Positions 26,756-35,866 of a DNA stretch of 64,000 nucleotides are shown piece after piece. Within the stretch, counting starts at the first letter, position 1, and the number at the start of each line of letters is the position of its first letter. The translations under genes and the position numbers were made by a program. This stretch comes from Solimonas sp. (GTDB lineage Bacteria; Pseudomonadota; Gammaproteobacteria; Nevskiales; Nevskiaceae), in the NCBI GenBank assembly GCA_030149365.1, contig JASBRP010000032.1, positions 1 to 64,000 on the forward strand, in the 5' to 3' direction. A model generated the notes under the pieces. The model was not told the DNA's origin. It saw nothing but the letters and a program-made list of their open reading frames with translations, and searched no databases.

Positions 26756-29236
26756 ATGAGAAACCTTTGCGCGCCTTGCCTCTGTGTCCTGCTGAGCCTG
26801 GCGGCACCGGAGCTGCAGGCCCAAGCCCCTGGAGGGACTGCTCCGCCCGCGGGCGCGGCAACGCCGGCCCCCACTGCTACGACGACGGGCGAGGACCCGG
26901 GCTTTGCGGCGGAGCTGGATGAACTGCTCGACAGCGCGGCTGCCGAGTCGGCCGAGCCGGCGCCTGCCACGGCGCAAGCGGAAGCGGCCACCGAAGCACC
27001 GGCGCCGCCGGACGTGGAACTGCCGGTGATTCCGCTCGCCGAGGCCGCGCCGGCGGAGCCCGAGAGCCCGCTGAAGGAGCCGAAATACCGCTCGCCGCAG
27101 CTGGAGGAGATCGTGGTCACGGCGACCAAGCGCGAGCAGCTGACGCGCGACATTCCCAGCAGCATGGCGGTGATGAGCGGGCAGAAGCTGGAGCAGCTCG
27201 GCATCCGCAAGGTCAAGGAGGTGTTCCTGCTGGTGCCGGGCATCAACATGCAGGACGAGATCGCCGGCCAGCAGCGCAAGATCTCGATGCGCGGCGTGGG
27301 GCCGGACACCGGTACCAACCAGACGGTGGGATCGGTGATGGGCGACATCCCCATCTCCGATCCCTATGGCGCGACCACGATCGTGGACCCCAATCCCTGG
27401 GACATGCGTACGGTGGAGGTGCTCAAGGGGCCGCAGGGCTCGCTGTTCGGCGCCACCTCGCTGGCCGGCCTGATCCGCTATGTGCCCAATACGCCGGAGC
27501 TGGGCGTGTGGCAGGGCAAGGCCTTCTACGACTATACGACGGTAGACGAAGGCGGCTCGGCTCCGACCTTTGGCGGCGCGCTGAACGTGCCAGTGGGAGA
27601 CACGCTCGCCTTCCGCTTCGCCGGCATCCGCCAGCAGTTGCCCGGCGTGATCGACAGCGAGAATCCGAGCCGCCGCGAGGAAGACATCGACACGGGGCAG
27701 AGCTGGAGCGGCCGCGCGATGGCGCTGTGGAAGCCGACCGAGGAATTCAGCGCCACGGCCTGGTACACCAAGGAGCAACGCAGCTCGGACGACCTTTACC
27801 TGGTCACCTTCCGGGAGCCCAAATACGTCCGCTACGACGTGCCGGAAGCCTCGCCCACCAGGAATGGCTTCAGCCTGGCGACGCTGGACCTGCGCTACAG
27901 CTTCGACTGGGCGACGCTGGTCTCGATCACCGGCTACCAGCAGAAGAACAGCTATAACGACATCGACGCCAGCAACCTGGTGCAGCCGCTGGCGCGCGCC
28001 GGGCTCAGCTTCCTGCATGCGGAGCGCGATGTGAAAACCCATGGGCTGGCCCAGGAGCTGCGGCTCCTGTCGCCGGACGACGGCAAGCTCACCTGGCTCG
28101 TCGGCCTCTACTACAGTGGCTTCAAGCAGACGATCCTCTCGCGGCTCTACATCCCGGGGACCGAGGGCCTTGCCGCCCTGGCGGAGCTGATCCCGCTACC
28201 CCCACTGGAGTCGCTGCTCACCGACCGCGGCATCACGCTGACCTCTACCGGCTACGATCCGCTCACCGCCGACGAGAGGGCGCTCTACGGCGAGGCCAAC
28301 TACGACTTCACCGACAGCTTCCGCGTGACCCTGGGCAGTCGCCTGTATGAGACAACGGTGGAGGGCACCCTGAAGGGCAGCGGCCTGGCCAGCCAGAACG
28401 ATGGCACCGAGCTGGGGACCACCGAGAAGGGCTGGAGCCCCAAGCTGGCCATCACCTGGCGCCCCCGGGACAACGTCATGGTCTACGCCAACGTAGCGCG
28501 TGGCTTCCAGTTCGGCGGCTTCAACCTGCCGCTGACACCGGGAGCCAACGTGCCACTCACCTTCGAATCCAGCAGCCTGTGGAACTACGAAGCCGGTGTG
28601 CGCACCGACTGGTTCGACGGCAGCCTGCGCCTGGACCTCACGGCGTTCTTCCTGGACTGGAAGAATCCGCAGATCAAGCAGACGGCCAATAGCGTCAACC
28701 AGTATGTGGATAACGTGGGCGGCACGCACAACATCGGCGTGGAAACCACCATCGCCTGGGCAACGCCGATCGAGGGCCTGACGATCGAGCAGGCTGCGTC
28801 CTACATAGAGGCCCGCACCACCGAGACCTTCGACGACGTCTCCGGCGAACAGATCCCCAAGGGCACGCTGATGCCCAGCGCGCCACGCGTGCAGTCGGTG
28901 ACCACGCTGAGCTATGCCCGGCCTATCGGGCCCTGGCAGGCGCAGGTGTCGCTGATCAATTCCTTCCAGGACAAGGCCTATGCCGACATCCTGCATCGCG
29001 TGGAGGTAGGCAACTTCAATATCCTGGGCCTGAATTTCGGCGTGAGCCGCGACGATGGGGACTGGAAGCCGGCGCTGACGCTGTCGGTCAACAACCTCAC
29101 CAACGTGCAGGCCCTGGTGGCCGGCTTCGAGCCGCCGCCGGGCCTGCAGCAGCAGCTCAGCAACATCGTGGGCAACTCTTCCTATGTCTACACCCAGCCG
29201 CGCTCCATCGTGTTGCGCGCCTCCGTGGAATTCTGA
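26756..29236 (+). CDS. TonB-dependent receptor, probable peptide-uptake receptor
   Basis: An 826-residue outer-membrane receptor. GAAGGA five bases ahead of the ATG at 26756 decides the start within a longer open frame. The signal peptide ends near PELQAQ. An Ala/Pro-rich linker leads to EEIVVTATKRE, then a plug with VLKGPQGSLFGATSLAGLIRYV, and a barrel ending in IVLRASVEF with terminal Phe. The gene ends three bases before a hydrolase gene that overlaps a serine hydrolase and an M81 peptidase. This placement suggests it imports their substrate or its precursor. Confidence 0.88.
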   Translation: MRNLCAPCLCVLLSLAAPELQAQAPGGTAPPAGAATPAPTATTTGEDPGFAAELDELLDSAAAESAEPAPATAQAEAATEAPAPPDVELPVIPLAEAAPAEPESPLKEPKYRSPQLEEIVVTATKREQLTRDIPSSMAVMSGQKLEQLGIRKVKEVFLLVPGINMQDEIAGQQRKISMRGVGPDTGTNQTVGSVMGDIPISDPYGATTIVDPNPWDMRTVEVLKGPQGSLFGATSLAGLIRYVPNTPELGVWQGKAFYDYTTVDEGGSAPTFGGALNVPVGDTLAFRFAGIRQQLPGVIDSENPSRREEDIDTGQSWSGRAMALWKPTEEFSATAWYTKEQRSSDDLYLVTFREPKYVRYDVPEASPTRNGFSLATLDLRYSFDWATLVSITGYQQKNSYNDIDASNLVQPLARAGLSFLHAERDVKTHGLAQELRLLSPDDGKLTWLVGLYYSGFKQTILSRLYIPGTEGLAALAELIPLPPLESLLTDRGITLTSTGYDPLTADERALYGEANYDFTDSFRVTLGSRLYETTVEGTLKGSGLASQNDGTELGTTEKGWSPKLAITWRPRDNVMVYANVARGFQFGGFNLPLTPGANVPLTFESSSLWNYEAGVRTDWFDGSLRLDLTAFFLDWKNPQIKQTANSVNQYVDNVGGTHNIGVETTIAWATPIEGLTIEQAASYIEARTTETFDDVSGEQIPKGTLMPSAPRVQSVTTLSYARPIGPWQAQVSLINSFQDKAYADILHRVEVGNFNILGLNFGVSRDDGDWKPALTLSVNNLTNVQALVAGFEPPPGLQQQLSNIVGNSSYVYTQPRSIVLRASVEF

Positions 29237-29239
29237 GCC

Positions 29240-30139
29240 ATGAACAGCAGTCTCGAACCCGCCGTGTTCCAGGAACAGATGCTGCCGCTGGGGCCGCATC
29301 GCCTGCATGCCCGCATGGGTGGCAGGGCAAGCGCCCTGCCCACGGTGGTGCTCGAGGCTGGCGGCGGCAGCACCCTGCCGGTGTGGCGCGCTGTGGAAGC
29401 GGGCCTGGCGGCGCACACGCGCGTGCTCAGCTATGAGCGCGCCAGCATCGGGGGCAGCCGCGGGCCGGTGGGCTCGGTGCAGGCGCCTGTCGTCGCGGAG
29501 CGGCTGGCGGCGCTGCTTCAGGCGGCGGGCATCACCGGCCCGGTGATCCTGGTGGGCCACTCGCTGGGCGGCCTGTACTCGCGCTACTACGCCGCCACGC
29601 GGCCGGACTCGGTCGCAGGCCTGGTGCTGCTGGACCCGACGCCGGAGGACCTGCACGCCCCGCCGGTGCGCTGGGTGCCGGCGCTGCTGTGGCTGCTGCA
29701 TGGCCTGGCGCGCCTGCCCCCGGTGCAGGGGCTGCTGCCCTTGCTCAAGCGCACGCCGGCCGAGCGGGATACACGGCGGGCCGAGATACGCACCCTGGCG
29801 CAGCCCGGCCATGTACGCACCCTGCTGGCCGAGATGCACGCCCGGCCGGCGATCCAGGCCGAGGTCGCGCGGGTGACCGGCGCGGCGGACGCACCACGCC
29901 TGCCCACCCTGGTCATCAGCGCGGGCAACCGGCCGCCCAGCATGCCGCCGGAAATGCTCCGCGGCGTCCGCCGCAACCACCAGCTCACCGCCGCCGCTGG
30001 CCTGCCGCCGCACAGCCGCCACCTCTGTATTGAAGACGCCACCCACATGTCCCTGCTCACCGATGCGCAGCATGGCGCGTCCGTGGCGGCGCAGGTGCTG
30101 GACTTTGCCCGGCAGATCACGAGCCCAAGGAGCGCATGA
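29240..30139 (+). CDS. alpha/beta hydrolase
   Basis: A 299-residue soluble hydrolase of the alpha/beta fold. It shows the oxyanion strand VVLEAGGGS near residue 38, the nucleophile elbow GHSLGG (Ser ~residue 110), a late Asp-containing loop, and His in EDATHMSLL near the end. It has no signal peptide, so it is cytoplasmic. It starts three bases after the receptor stop and overlaps the next gene by ATGA. It may hydrolyse an ester or an amino-terminal peptide bond (proline-iminopeptidase relatives look alike); the operon favours a peptide role. Confidence 0.85.
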   Translation: MNSSLEPAVFQEQMLPLGPHRLHARMGGRASALPTVVLEAGGGSTLPVWRAVEAGLAAHTRVLSYERASIGGSRGPVGSVQAPVVAERLAALLQAAGITGPVILVGHSLGGLYSRYYAATRPDSVAGLVLLDPTPEDLHAPPVRWVPALLWLLHGLARLPPVQGLLPLLKRTPAERDTRRAEIRTLAQPGHVRTLLAEMHARPAIQAEVARVTGAADAPRLPTLVISAGNRPPSMPPEMLRGVRRNHQLTAAAGLPPHSRHLCIEDATHMSLLTDAQHGASVAAQVLDFARQITSPRSA

Positions 30140-31749
30140 AAACCCTCAGCCCTGAACTCACCGCCCAGCTCGACCAGTTGCTGGAGCCGAGCCGCCGCAG
30201 CGACGAGCCCGGCTATGTCGTGGGCGTGGCCAGGGACGGCCAGGCGCTTTACCGCCGCGCCACCGGCTTGGCCAGCATCGAACTCAACGTGGGCAATACG
30301 CCAGCCACGCGCATGCGGATCGGCTCGGTCAGCAAGCAGTTCACCGGGCTGGCGGTGATGCTGCTGGTGGAGGACAGCAAGCTGGAGCTGGAGCGCCCGG
30401 TGCGCGACTACCTCGGCGACCTGGACGGCCCCAACGGCCGACCAACGCTGCGCCAGCTGCTCAACCACGCCGGTGGCGTGCGGGATGCGCTGGAAGGCGC
30501 CGCCTTCTTCCTGACCGAGGGCCTGTTCCCGCAGATTCCTGCTGGCGTCACGCACCAGTGGTCCTCGCGCTTCAGCGAGGGCAATTTCGCCCCGGGCGAG
30601 CGCTGGTGCTACAGCAACTACGGCTACATGCTGCTGTCGCTGGTCATCGAGAAGGTCTCTGGCCTGTCGCTGGCGGAGTTCTTCCGGCGGCGCCTGTTCG
30701 AGCCGCTGGGCATGGTGGACAGCGAGCTGTTCCCCAACGACATGCAACTGTCGCCGGGCCTGGCCACCTCGCACATCCGGCAGGCGGATGGCCGCTACCG
30801 CCGCGGCATCTATCCCAGCGAGGAGCTGGTGGGCGGCGGCGGGATCGTCTCCACCGTGGACGACATGCTGCGCTGGTCCGCCAACCTGCGCGAGCGGCGC
30901 CTGGGCACGCCCGCCACCTGGGCGGAGATGCTGCGACCGCCGCGCTTCAGCAACGGCAGCGAGCACCACTACGGCTTCGGCATCATGTGCCAGCAGCATC
31001 GTGGTCTGGACCTGCTGTGGCATGCCGGCAGCACGCTGGGCTCCACCGCCACGCTGCTGTGCTTCCCCACGCAGGGGTTGGACATCGCCATCATGGCCAA
31101 CCGCTCCGACAGCGACCCCACCGGCCTGGCGCTGCGCATCGCCGACGCGGTGCTCGCCGACTGCGTGGGGCCGCCCAAGCGGCATGCCGAAGCGGCCGGC
31201 CGCGAGGCGCTGATGGGCCACTACTACTCGCCGGCATCACGGAGGCTGCTGAGCATGCGGGCGCACGAGGGCCGGCTGCTGTGCGCGTTCAACGCCATAC
31301 CGGAGTGCCTGCTGCGCGAGGAGGACGGCGTGCTGCTGGGGGACACCGGCGCCGGGGCCTTGTCGCTGCGCCACGGGGCCGGCTCGCCGGTCACTCACCT
31401 GGAGGCGCAGCTCTGCGGCTACCCCGAGACCTACGCCCGCCTTGCCGAGCCGCCGCCCGAGGCGACCGAGCTCGCCGGCGCGCTGCTGGGCGAATACCGC
31501 ATGACCGACTTCGGCACACCGGTGGAGATCATCCTGGAGCAGGGGCGGCTGTATATCGACCTGAGGTCACGCTACCGGCCCTGTCGCGTGGCGCTGACGC
31601 CGCTGTCCGGGGATGTGCTGGTCTACAACGCCAGCATCGGCGGTACGCCGGTGCAGGGTACGATCACGCTGGACCGCCACGATGGCCGCGTCAGCGGCTT
31701 CTTCTTCAACACCCAGAAGACCTGGAACCTGCGATTCACCCGCCCATGA
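30136..31749 (+). CDS. serine hydrolase, beta-lactamase/D-aminopeptidase family (MlrB-like)
   Basis: A 537-residue protein of the S12/class C beta-lactamase fold. The three family motifs are intact: S64-V-S-K67, Y159-S-N161 and H296-A-G298. The catalytic domain spans ~1-340; the remaining ~190 residues form a beta-rich extension of the sort found in D-aminopeptidase and in MlrB, the microcystin-pathway peptidase of about the same length. There is no signal peptide, so it is cytoplasmic. It overlaps its neighbours by ATGA at both ends, directly before an M81 (MlrC-family) gene. A peptidase for peptides with D-residues is the likeliest role; a plain esterase cannot be excluded. Confidence 0.85.
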   Translation: MKTLSPELTAQLDQLLEPSRRSDEPGYVVGVARDGQALYRRATGLASIELNVGNTPATRMRIGSVSKQFTGLAVMLLVEDSKLELERPVRDYLGDLDGPNGRPTLRQLLNHAGGVRDALEGAAFFLTEGLFPQIPAGVTHQWSSRFSEGNFAPGERWCYSNYGYMLLSLVIEKVSGLSLAEFFRRRLFEPLGMVDSELFPNDMQLSPGLATSHIRQADGRYRRGIYPSEELVGGGGIVSTVDDMLRWSANLRERRLGTPATWAEMLRPPRFSNGSEHHYGFGIMCQQHRGLDLLWHAGSTLGSTATLLCFPTQGLDIAIMANRSDSDPTGLALRIADAVLADCVGPPKRHAEAAGREALMGHYYSPASRRLLSMRAHEGRLLCAFNAIPECLLREEDGVLLGDTGAGALSLRHGAGSPVTHLEAQLCGYPETYARLAEPPPEATELAGALLGEYRMTDFGTPVEIILEQGRLYIDLRSRYRPCRVALTPLSGDVLVYNASIGGTPVQGTITLDRHDGRVSGFFFNTQKTWNLRFTRP

Positions 31750-33206
31750 AGATCTTCGCCGCCACGCTGGCCACCGAGAGCAACAGCTTTGCGGCCGTGC
31801 CCACCGGCCATATCGACTTCGAGGCCAACGGCCTGTATCGCGGCGACGCAGCCCTCAAGGCGCCACGGGGCATCGGCGTGTTCCACGCCACGCTGCGCAA
31901 GCTGGCGCAGCAGGACGGGCACACGGTGGTGGAGAGCATCGCCGCCTATGCCAAGCCCTCCGGCATCACCCTGCGCGCGGTCTACGAGACCTACCGCGAC
32001 CGGCTGCTGGAAGACCTGCGTACGGCGCTGCCGGTGAACGTGGTGCAGCTCTACCTGCACGGCGCCATGGTGGCGCAGGGCCATGAGGACTGCGAGGGTG
32101 ATCTGATCGAGGCGGTGCGCGGCATTGTCGGCGCGCAGGTGCCGATCGGCGTGGAGCTGGACCTGCACTGCCACTTCACCGAGCGCATGCGCCGCAGCGC
32201 GGACCTGATCGTCTGCTACAAGGAATACCCGCATACCGACACCTTGGAGCGGCTCGAAGAGCTGTACCGCCTGAGCCTGGCCCAGGCCGCCGGCCGCATC
32301 CGCCCGGTGACCGCGGCGTTCGACTGCCGCATGGTCGGCCTCTGGCATACGCCGCGCGAGCCGATGAAGTCCTTCGTCGCGCGCATGCAGTCATTCGAGG
32401 GCCGAGACGGCATCCTGTCGGTGTCGTTGGGGCACGGCTTCCCCTGGGGCGACGTGCCGGAATCCGGCGCCCGGCTGTGGGTGATCGCCGACGGCGACCC
32501 CGCGAAGGCCGAGGCCCTGGCCACGCAACTGGGGCGCGAGTTCCGCGCGCTGCGCCACCAAAGCTCCGAGCCGCCCACGCCGCTGGAGCAGGCCATTGCC
32601 CAGGTGCGAGCCTGCGCGGGCCGGCCGGTGGTGATGGCGGACGTGGGCGACAACCCCGGCGGCGGGGCGATGGGCGATAGCAACTTCGTGCTGCGCGCCC
32701 TGCTCGACGCCGGCATGGGTGACTTTGCCATCGGCTGTTATTGGGACCTGGGCGCCATCGCGCTGTGCCAGAGTGCCGGCGTAGGCGCCACGCTGGATTT
32801 GCGCATCGGCGGCAAGTGCGGGCCGATGTCGGGAGAGCCGATTGACCTGCGGGTGCAGGTGCGCGCCATTGTGGAGAACCACGGGCAGACCGGGCTGAGT
32901 GCGCGCCATCCGCTGGGCACCGGCGTGTGGGTGCAGGCGGAGAACGGCGTGGATATCGTGCTGTCCACGCGCCGCGCGCAGGTGCTGGCGCCGGAGGCCT
33001 TCGAGGGCCTGGGCATCCGGCTGGGCGAGAAGAAGCTGGTGGTGGTGAAGTCGGCGCAGCATTTCCACGCCGAGTTCGCGCCGATGGCCGCCGAGGTGAT
33101 CTACGTGGGCGCGCCCGGCACCACGGCGCAGGATTTCAGTGCGATCCCCTATCGCCGCCGCAGCCTGGACTACTGGCCACGCGTGGAGACACCCTGGGAC
33201 GAATGA
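31746..33206 (+). CDS. M81 family metallopeptidase (MlrC-like)
   Basis: A 486-residue zinc peptidase of family M81, typified by microcystinase MlrC. The N-terminal ATESNSF corresponds to the family's HETNTF element. Probable zinc ligands are D139 and H141 in ELDLHCH, and H163 and D165 in EYPHTD. The central VGDNPGGGAMGD near residue 300 is a family hallmark. The protein is cytoplasmic. The start overlaps the previous stop by ATGA, so it is translated with the MlrB-like enzyme. M81 proteins cleave small peptides that carry non-standard or D-residues. mlrA is absent from the window. Confidence 0.88.
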   Translation: MKIFAATLATESNSFAAVPTGHIDFEANGLYRGDAALKAPRGIGVFHATLRKLAQQDGHTVVESIAAYAKPSGITLRAVYETYRDRLLEDLRTALPVNVVQLYLHGAMVAQGHEDCEGDLIEAVRGIVGAQVPIGVELDLHCHFTERMRRSADLIVCYKEYPHTDTLERLEELYRLSLAQAAGRIRPVTAAFDCRMVGLWHTPREPMKSFVARMQSFEGRDGILSVSLGHGFPWGDVPESGARLWVIADGDPAKAEALATQLGREFRALRHQSSEPPTPLEQAIAQVRACAGRPVVMADVGDNPGGGAMGDSNFVLRALLDAGMGDFAIGCYWDLGAIALCQSAGVGATLDLRIGGKCGPMSGEPIDLRVQVRAIVENHGQTGLSARHPLGTGVWVQAENGVDIVLSTRRAQVLAPEAFEGLGIRLGEKKLVVVKSAQHFHAEFAPMAAEVIYVGAPGTTAQDFSAIPYRRRSLDYWPRVETPWDE

Positions 33207-33252
33207 GCGGCGCGTGTCCTGCGCCTGCGCGGGCAGGAGAGCCGGGCGGGGA

Positions 33253-34371
33253 TCAGCTCAGCGCGCGCACCAGCTCCGTGCGCGAGCGGATCTTCAGCTT
33301 GCGGTAGATCGCGTTCAGCTGGAACTCCACCGTACGGCGCGAGCGCACCAGATGCTCGGCGATCTCCTCGTTGCGCAGGCCCTTGGCTACCAACTGCGCG
33401 ACACGCCGCTCGCTGGGCGTGAGCTGCTGCAGCAGGAGCAGCGCCGACTGTGAAGGCTCCCGTGCGTCATCGCTGCCGGCCGGCTCGTCGATGAAGGTCA
33501 CGACGTAGCTCGGGCTCAGGCCCAGCCCGGTCGATTGCCAGTTGCGGTCTATCTTCACCGACAGGCCTTCGAGCACCGGGTGGGCCAGACGGACCGACGC
33601 GGCCTCTCCCACCAAACCATCCGCGGCAGATTCGCCCAAAGCCCCCTCAAACAAGGCCCCAACCGCTGCCGGCAGGTGGTAGTGCGAATCCGGGCCCGTG
33701 GCCATGCGCAGGCCACGGTTCCAGCGCCCGCACTGCTTCTCCGCTTCGCCGTTGGCGAACATGGAGTCTCCAGCGGCGTTGACGAACATTACCGTCAGCG
33801 GCACCTGCCTGAGGAAATGCTCGTAGCTGGAGCGGCGGATGCGTTCACCTTCCATGGCGCGCAGGCGGCGCAGGGCAGCCTCGATCATGGGGTGCAACTG
33901 CTCAAGGAAATCGCGCTCCTCCACCGAAACCTGCGATTCCAGCGGGCGGATGCTCAGCACCGCCTCCGGGTGGGCGTCATGCCAGAACGCCAAGTGGACG
34001 AACTCGTTCCAATCCGGGTCCGGGTCCTGGTCCAGTGCCCGACGGCGCGCGTCCGGGTCTTCCGACAGGATCTGCGTGTAGGTGTAAAGCTTGATCTGCG
34101 GATGCCGTGCCAGGAACGGTCCCGAGACAGTCAGGCTGGTGGCCGGCAGGTAGTCCGGCGTGCGCGGCAGCACCACGTGGTGGCGCGCATTGGCCGGCTC
34201 GTAGTTGACGATGTTGAACATCAGGCTGCAGGAGCGGTGCGGCAGCTTGCTGGCGATCAGCTTCAGGCAGGCCGTCCAGAGGCTCTCCAGGTCCAGCGCG
34301 CTTTGCAGATCAACCACCAGCGCCCGGGCCGGGTCGGCAGAGACAGCGCGCTGAGGGATGAGGGTACTCAT
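33253..34371 (-). CDS. LuxR family transcriptional regulator with N-terminal sensor domain
   Basis: A 372-residue regulator. The last ~60 residues form a LuxR/FixJ helix-turn-helix (LTPSERRVAQLVAKGLRNEEIAEHLVRSRRTVEFQ pattern). The N-terminal ~200 residues resemble GAF-type sensor regions of orphan LuxR regulators in hydrocarbon degraders. There is no receiver domain. The start at 34371 gives a protein-like beginning; an upstream in-frame ATG at 34407 is possible, and neither has a clear ribosome-binding site. It converges on the peptidase operon with a 46-base gap and probably controls it. Confidence 0.85.
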   Translation of the reverse strand: MSTLIPQRAVSADPARALVVDLQSALDLESLWTACLKLIASKLPHRSCSLMFNIVNYEPANARHHVVLPRTPDYLPATSLTVSGPFLARHPQIKLYTYTQILSEDPDARRRALDQDPDPDWNEFVHLAFWHDAHPEAVLSIRPLESQVSVEERDFLEQLHPMIEAALRRLRAMEGERIRRSSYEHFLRQVPLTVMFVNAAGDSMFANGEAEKQCGRWNRGLRMATGPDSHYHLPAAVGALFEGALGESAADGLVGEAASVRLAHPVLEGLSVKIDRNWQSTGLGLSPSYVVTFIDEPAGSDDAREPSQSALLLLQQLTPSERRVAQLVAKGLRNEEIAEHLVRSRRTVEFQLNAIYRKLKIRSRTELVRALS

Positions 34372-34641
34372 GGGGGCAGGATAGCAACCGCTGGTGCGGC
34401 AGGACATCTAGTGGGAACACCTATGTTCGGGGTGCTAACGACTGCGCGGAGGTAGGGGAAAGCCAAAATGCATTGCTTCCGTCCTCGCGGGAGGACTACT
34501 TCAATCGACGGCGGCAATCAGTTGCGGAGGCGGTTCCTAAGGCATATAGAAAATAAATAAATCCGCCCCCTTTTTTTCGCTCTTCCCTCGCGGAGAAATT
34601 ATCCTGACCCCATTTTTCAGACCCCATTTTCCTTGACCTTC
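34372..34641. other. island border with 'GACCCCATTTTT' repeats
   Basis: No gene. The sequence turns AT-rich from about 34540. Two copies of a GACCCCATTTT motif lie at about 34607-34635, a sequence often seen near the ends of transposase/REP-associated elements. It probably marks the left edge of the acquired block that follows. Confidence 0.4.
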
Positions 34642-35670
34642 TTAAGAGTTCAGTTGCGATATCACGTCGTCGCGGGAGGCCTGGACGAATTGGGCTAGAT
34701 CGAAGTACCTAACCACCTTATCCAGTGAGAAACGTTTTGTAAGACGCTCAGAAATTGCAACCGCATCGGGGTTAACTATCACTACATCTGGAGTGGTATC
34801 TCTGTCGGCTAAAACAGAGCGGAGCACAGAAGAGAAGTACAGATCTGCAATGGGGAAGGAATAGCCTATGAAGACCAGAGCTCGTGCAGCTTTCATCTGC
34901 TCCTCCATTGAGGACCAGATGTCTTGGATTTGGTCGCATTGATCAAGATAGCCGTCGGCCTGTTTAGCTTTTCCTGAATCCTGGGAGGTTATAGAAACGA
35001 ATTTCAAATGCGTAGGCGCCACCACCACTGACTTCTGAGTGTGGTCGTTTACCTCTATGCATTGCGTTTCTATGTTGTACTGCCAATTAACGGAGCCATG
35101 GGGTTTAAGCACGGGCAAGGCATTCTCTGTACGCTGAACTCCTTCGTACGCCCAATTTTCTGATGCCGGAAGTGAGTCCTCGAAAACCGTGTCGTAGTTA
35201 AAGGAGACGACTGCATCAAAGCGTCTTATGTGGGCTTCCAGTAGCCCATGATACGTACTTCGAGTTTTTGTATTGGCCCCAAATCTTCCAAATACATTCC
35301 CGATCTCACTTACCAATGCTGTCCAAACCTTTAATGAATATGTTCTTAACTGGGGGGACGTGGAGGGTGAGCGAACACGCTCACTTAGGAAGGTAAAGAC
35401 TTCCTCCACATCTATACTGCTTAATTGGCGCCTGCGCTTCGTTGAATCCAGCCTCGATGGAGCCTTTGCGTAACCCAAAAAATAACGAAATAGAAAACCC
35501 TCAATGGTGCGGCGTGATTCCTTTGATTCACAGAATCGCAGGAAAGTGCTCCAGAATAAGGCCTGAGTGGGTATGGCGATCCGGCCTCCAGCTTGAACGC
35601 TGGCGCTTGCCCCGGCTGCAAAGGAGGCACCCGCTCCGAGAAAATAGACGAATTTCCTTTTTTTTCGCAT
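34642..35670 (-). CDS. SIR2-like domain protein, probable antiphage effector
   Basis: A 342-residue protein of the SIR2-like (NAD-binding) superfamily. Motifs are GAGAS (12-16) for the dinucleotide loop, FNYDT (157-161), KPHGSVNW (189-196) with the likely catalytic His191, and IGYSFPIAD (268-276). SIR2-like proteins of this type in defence islands degrade NAD+ when infection is sensed. Codon use and base composition are much more AT-rich than in surrounding genes. It lies 196 bases downstream of a nuclease-STAND gene on the same strand, so the two may form one system. No signal or membrane segment. Confidence 0.85.
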   Translation of the reverse strand: MRKKRKFVYFLGAGASFAAGASASVQAGGRIAIPTQALFWSTFLRFCESKESRRTIEGFLFRYFLGYAKAPSRLDSTKRRRQLSSIDVEEVFTFLSERVRSPSTSPQLRTYSLKVWTALVSEIGNVFGRFGANTKTRSTYHGLLEAHIRRFDAVVSFNYDTVFEDSLPASENWAYEGVQRTENALPVLKPHGSVNWQYNIETQCIEVNDHTQKSVVVAPTHLKFVSITSQDSGKAKQADGYLDQCDQIQDIWSSMEEQMKAARALVFIGYSFPIADLYFSSVLRSVLADRDTTPDVVIVNPDAVAISERLTKRFSLDKVVRYFDLAQFVQASRDDVISQLNS

Positions 35671-35866
35671 GCGACATAGGTCCGGCGGAGAGAGACTTGG
35701 AAAATTCCTGATCGGGTAGAGAGTTGCAAACTACCCCCTGCGTGCAACCTGACGAGCCAGCCAGGTCCATGACTTGAAGCACTTAGCAGAATCGTGAATG
35801 GTAAAAGCGGTCGAGTAATTCATCCCCCTTTGTCGCCGTCAGATTGGCCAAAGCACCATTTTCTGG

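Noticed and set aside
26756..33206. A true microcystin (mlrABCD) cluster
   Set aside because: No CAAX-protease MlrA and no MlrD transporter are present, and M81 and S12 proteins are common in bacteria that do not degrade microcystin; only MlrB-like and MlrC-like is claimed.
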